From positions 1 to 64,000 of the forward strand of contig NZ_FORN01000018.1 of NCBI RefSeq assembly GCF_900114015.1: a stretch of 64,000 bases of DNA. The letters are read 5' to 3'. The number at the start of each line of letters is the position of its first letter. The stretch's first letter is position 1. Of the stretch, positions 61,479-64,000 are shown piece by piece. This DNA comes from Caulobacter sp. UNC279MFTsu5.1. GTDB taxonomy: Bacteria; Pseudomonadota; Alphaproteobacteria; Caulobacterales; Caulobacteraceae. A program made the position numbers and the translations under genes. The notes under the pieces are model-generated. The model had not been told where the DNA came from, did no database searches, and saw only the letters and a program-made list of their open reading frames with translations.

Positions 61479-63110
61479 TTGATTGAAGCGCTGACGCTTT
61501 CTCGTTTCGCTCGTTCGCATATTCAGCCGGTTTCGAGAGTTTGGTTTGAACTTTCGGATACGGATTCCTTCGACCGATGCGTAAAGCTTGCGGTTGAATG
61601 GATGGCCGCTGAACCGACCGGGAACGGCCATCAAAGATCTGGCACTTCGCTTCCAAATGCAGCTTGGGAAGGCCAGACCTTCGACATCACAGACGAAATT
61701 GGCGCAAACCCCACCAAGGCTGTCCGCCTTACGGCTCGCGATGGAAACTTATGGGCGGCACGCCTCGACTGGCCAGAACCAAACTTTCCTAGAACTTGGA
61801 TTTCCGAGTTCTTCGTAGAGAAACGCGTAGGAAGGATGACCCGCTTCGGGGCGCAGGTTACCTGTGTAAAAAGGGGCGAATCCCCAGCCTTCGAAATTAC
61901 ACGCCCAAATGTCGTCCAGCGCGTGTTGGGCGAATTAGCGGCAGAGGCCGACAACCGCCCCCTTTCCGATTACATCGAAATATCGAATATAAGGGACATC
62001 CCCGATATAGTTGAACTTATATACTCATCTAACAGACGATTACCGGTAATAATAATAACTAATGATGATAACGGAAATACATATATCTCTCCAAATAACA
62101 TTTCGAAAAGGGTGGGCGGATCGTCACATATCTATCATTTAGACAACGATGCCATAAGTGAATTACAGCGTACTATTGGGAAGCGCATGTCCGCCTTCAA
62201 TGGAGCCGTACGACTCTATGAGCCCGGCCTTACCGAAGCGACAGAAGACCCATTTGCACACCCCCTATGGCTGAAAAATGCCAAACCGCCAGGAACCCTC
62301 ATAAGGCAAATAACAAGTCGCGTCCTGCAAGCAGCATTCCTGGATAGATCGGAATTTTCCTTTCCGCGCTATTCAACAGTAAGGGACGCCAGCCGCCGAG
62401 AGGAAAAGGATAGTAGTCACGACGCGCCGTCTCCTCAAGTGGAACTTGAGCAAGCTCTAAACTTGGTCAATGAGTACGCCGAAGAGCGCGACGAATGGCA
62501 CAGCCTAGCGCTGGAAGAGCAAGATCGTCGCCTAGAAGCGGAGCGAGAGGTTGAACGACTCAAAGCGGAAAACATCCGCCTTGAAAACAAGCACCGATTT
62601 TCAAAATATTTATCTGAAGGCGAAAAAGAAGAAGACCACGCGCTGGCACCGCCCCGCAGATTGGAATCCTACGAAGATCTTGAAGATTGGGCAGAAGAAG
62701 TACTTCAAGACGCTGTCTATATACACCAATCTGCCCTTAAGGATTGCAAGAAAAACGGCAATAAAAATATGCTGGAGCTCATAGAGAAGTCTCTATTGAT
62801 TATGAAAGACTACATGACACCCGCGAGGATTAAGAATGATTCACAGCTAAAATTAGAAGTTAAAAATAAGCTCGCCGAAATTGGAGTTGAGGACTCAGCA
62901 TGCTTTGTTGATCGAGACGAAGCTAAACGTAGACCTCAATACAGCATAAACTACGATGGCGATACCCGCGTCCTATTTGACCACCTTAAACATGGAAACG
63001 GATATAATAACGCCTACCAGTTTCGTATTTACTATTTTTGGGATGAGAGAAACAAGCGTCACGTTGTGGGAAAAATGCCATCGCACCTGCCAAATAACAG
63101 AACAAACTAG
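61479..63110 (+). CDS. AT-rich orphan gene: long coiled-coil protein of unknown function
   Basis: A 543-residue cytoplasmic protein that I do not recognise. N-terminal region about 1-190 (VWFELSDTDSFDRC near 20; FFVEKRVGRMTRFGAQVT near 115); central region about 190-270 with LPVIIITNDDNG and then IGKRMSAFNGAVRLYEPG and DPFAHPLWL near 240-265; a charged coiled coil about 325-400; and a C-terminal domain about 410-543 ending in FRIYYFWDERNKRHVVGKMPSHL, a beta-rich edge like that of some toxin or nuclease families (impression only). GC is far lower than in the rest; 62041-62100 has 16 G/C of 60 bases. Start is TTG 61479 after CGGGGAGGT (61466-61474). Confidence 0.8.
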   Translation: MIEALTLSRFARSHIQPVSRVWFELSDTDSFDRCVKLAVEWMAAEPTGNGHQRSGTSLPNAAWEGQTFDITDEIGANPTKAVRLTARDGNLWAARLDWPEPNFPRTWISEFFVEKRVGRMTRFGAQVTCVKRGESPAFEITRPNVVQRVLGELAAEADNRPLSDYIEISNIRDIPDIVELIYSSNRRLPVIIITNDDNGNTYISPNNISKRVGGSSHIYHLDNDAISELQRTIGKRMSAFNGAVRLYEPGLTEATEDPFAHPLWLKNAKPPGTLIRQITSRVLQAAFLDRSEFSFPRYSTVRDASRREEKDSSHDAPSPQVELEQALNLVNEYAEERDEWHSLALEEQDRRLEAEREVERLKAENIRLENKHRFSKYLSEGEKEEDHALAPPRRLESYEDLEDWAEEVLQDAVYIHQSALKDCKKNGNKNMLELIEKSLLIMKDYMTPARIKNDSQLKLEVKNKLAEIGVEDSACFVDRDEAKRRPQYSINYDGDTRVLFDHLKHGNGYNNAYQFRIYYFWDERNKRHVVGKMPSHLPNNRTN

Positions 63111-63208
63111 TCTGAATATCAACAATACGGACGCCTCCAGTACGGAGACATGATTTATGCGGGACTTCGAGCAACCAAATCCCCATCACATCTCACGGCG
63201 AGACGATC

Positions 63209-63301
63209 GCAGGACGGTACGGGTTGCTCAAGGACCGCCCGGAGGGCGGCCGCGGCGCGGCGGCGCGGGGCGCCGTCCTTGACCAACCCGTCCCGTCCTG
63301 C
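63209..63301. repeat. 93-base near-perfect inverted repeat downstream of the orphan gene
   Basis: Arms 63209-63235 (GCAGGACGGTAC...AGGAC) and 63275-63301 pair at 25 of 27 positions; the 39-base centre is extremely GC-rich with further nested pairing (CGCCCGGAGGGCGGCC). Transcribed in either direction it would form a very stable hairpin. It follows the AT-rich gene by about 100 bases and marks the return to high-GC sequence. It has no U-tract, so it is not a standard terminator. Confidence 0.85.
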
Positions 63302-63360
63302 ACGCTGCAGCCTTCGAGAGATGTAAGGTTCGGCCCAACCTAGGGAGTAGGGCGCGGTGA

Positions 63361-63490
63361 CCCTTCTCCCCTTGCGGGAGAAGGTGGCGGCCGCAGGCCG
63401 ACGGATGAGGGGTCGAAAGGCCTGTCGGAAAGGCCCGCGAGACCCCTCACCCGGCCCTTCGGGCCACCCTCTCCCGCAAGGGGAGAGGGG
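63361..63490. repeat. Intergenic inverted-repeat element (CTTCTCCCC / GGGGAGAG type)
   Basis: CTTCTCCCCTTGCGGGAGAAGGTGGC (about 63364-63388) and its inverted relative GCCACCCTCTCCCGCAAGGGGAGAG (63464-63488) form the outer arms. Inside lie GATGAGGGGTC and GACCCCTCAC, also mutually inverted. The element is of a type common between genes in Caulobacterales-like genomes and related in style to repeat family A. No coding function. Confidence 0.8.
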
Positions 63491-63499
63491 ACCGACCCG

Positions 63500-64000
63500 T
63501 CTTTATCCTCGGGCGATCGACTCCAAACCCCAATCCGATCAACGCCCTAAAAGACCCGAATTGGTCCTCGGAGTCCGAAACCGCCCCCATACTTGACCTC
63601 GCCCCACCACCGGGGAGGCCGTCCAGCTGGCGACCTGGCGGGTGGCGGGGGCGGTCGAGCGGGAAGCGCTCGTCGGTGGTCTTGAGTGACGCTTCGCGCG
63701 GTCCGGGCAGGTTCCCTGAAACATCGGGACGAAACCCGGCCGGCGAAGGATCGGCGAAACGCGGCAGGCGCGGGCTGAAATCGCCCGCGCGGTCCGGACG
63801 GGGTACGTCGCCCCTCCGCCCGCCGGGGGCCTCCATCGGAGCGGGTTAAAAATCCGCGATCCGAAGGCTCTCGTCCACCGGCCGCGCGGAGCGTTCCGGC
63901 CCTGTCGAAACGGTACACTCCAAATCCTACACCGGGCATGGCCCGGACGCTCCGCCGCCCCCCCAAGCCTCAGCGGGTTTCCGCGTGAGATCGACAAACC
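63500..64000. other. About 500 bases of structured GC-rich sequence with no supported gene
   Basis: Open frames exist on both strands in several registers, but none has a ribosome-binding site, and the codons of the minus-strand frames include many GGA, CGA and TTA that are rare in the window's genes. Several short palindromes are seen, e.g. GCGCGGGC-N7-GCCCGCGC near 63769-63792. This looks more like a non-coding transcript or a leader for a gene beyond the window than a protein gene. Identity not established. Confidence 0.5.

Noticed and set aside
63447..63997. Overlapping minus-strand frames at the right end (129-152 codons)
   Set aside because: Codon use unlike local genes and no start signal; treated as non-coding structured sequence instead.

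Overview
The window looks like a chromosomal segment of a Caulobacter-type alphaproteobacterium (Caulobacterales). Three things point there: very high G+C with strong third-position G/C in the genes; a complete Caulobacter-style cpa/tad pilus locus (pilA, cpaA to cpaH, plus a divergent pilus-accessory operon); and a divergent alphaproteobacterial type of histidyl-tRNA synthetase in a hisS-hisZ-hisG operon. I see no rRNA, tRNA, CRISPR array, intact insertion sequence or prophage. The assignment rests on gene content and recognised protein families, not on a database search.

Layout. 1-9.3 kb: a MAPEG membrane protein, a large mosaic RTX/FG-GAP surface protein, pheA-kdsB, a membrane-anchored cytochrome c, a secreted thioredoxin-like protein, a low-GC orphan gene, and an NlpC/P60-M17 peptidase pair. 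9.3-12.0 kb: a TPR protein and an accessory patch with two small secreted hypotheticals and a partial, decayed duplication. 12.0-23.4 kb: the pilus locus. The minus strand carries pilA (with its own terminator) and cpaA-B-C-D-E-F-G-H; the plus strand carries a CpaI-like protein and two TadE-like minor pilins from the shared AT-rich region 21404-21714. 23.3-32.5 kb: pabC-pabB (folate), an MFS transporter, a tyrosine phosphatase, an alpha/beta hydrolase, AMP nucleosidase, a dicarboxylate symporter and a small secreted protein. 32.8-43.0 kb: nrdB and nrdA, 5.6 kb apart, each with an NrdR-like box; between them GST, TauE/SafE, hemolysin III, patatin, zinc-ribbon and beta-barrel genes; then an OmpA-family protein with a long polyproline linker. 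43.3-47.1 kb: a translationally coupled TetR-HlyD-ABC efflux operon with a palindromic operator. 47.3-57.1 kb: a serine hydrolase, two CPA2 antiporters flanking an XRE regulator, a copper chaperone, an M13 peptidase and a DUF3237/LysR pair. 57.5-61.1 kb: hisS-hisZ-hisG. 61.5-64.0 kb: a markedly AT-rich orphan gene, then about 900 bases of structured, apparently non-coding sequence.

The best-integrated systems are the Tad/Flp pilus (prepilin, peptidase, secretin, lipoprotein, MinD-like ATPase, secretion ATPase, two inner-membrane platform proteins, minor pilins), class I ribonucleotide reductase with probable NrdR control, and the autoregulated-looking drug exporter. Two families of intergenic inverted repeats (a CCTCCCCC...GGGGGAGG type and a TCATCCCGG...CCGGGATGA type) recur between genes.

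The strongest candidate for something undescribed is the orphan gene at 61479-63110. The decayed duplication at 10.5-12.0 kb and the structured sequence at 63.2-64.0 kb also merit a second look. Starts were moved from the longest open frame where a Shine-Dalgarno sequence, signal peptide or ATGA-type overlap favoured another codon; each such case is stated.
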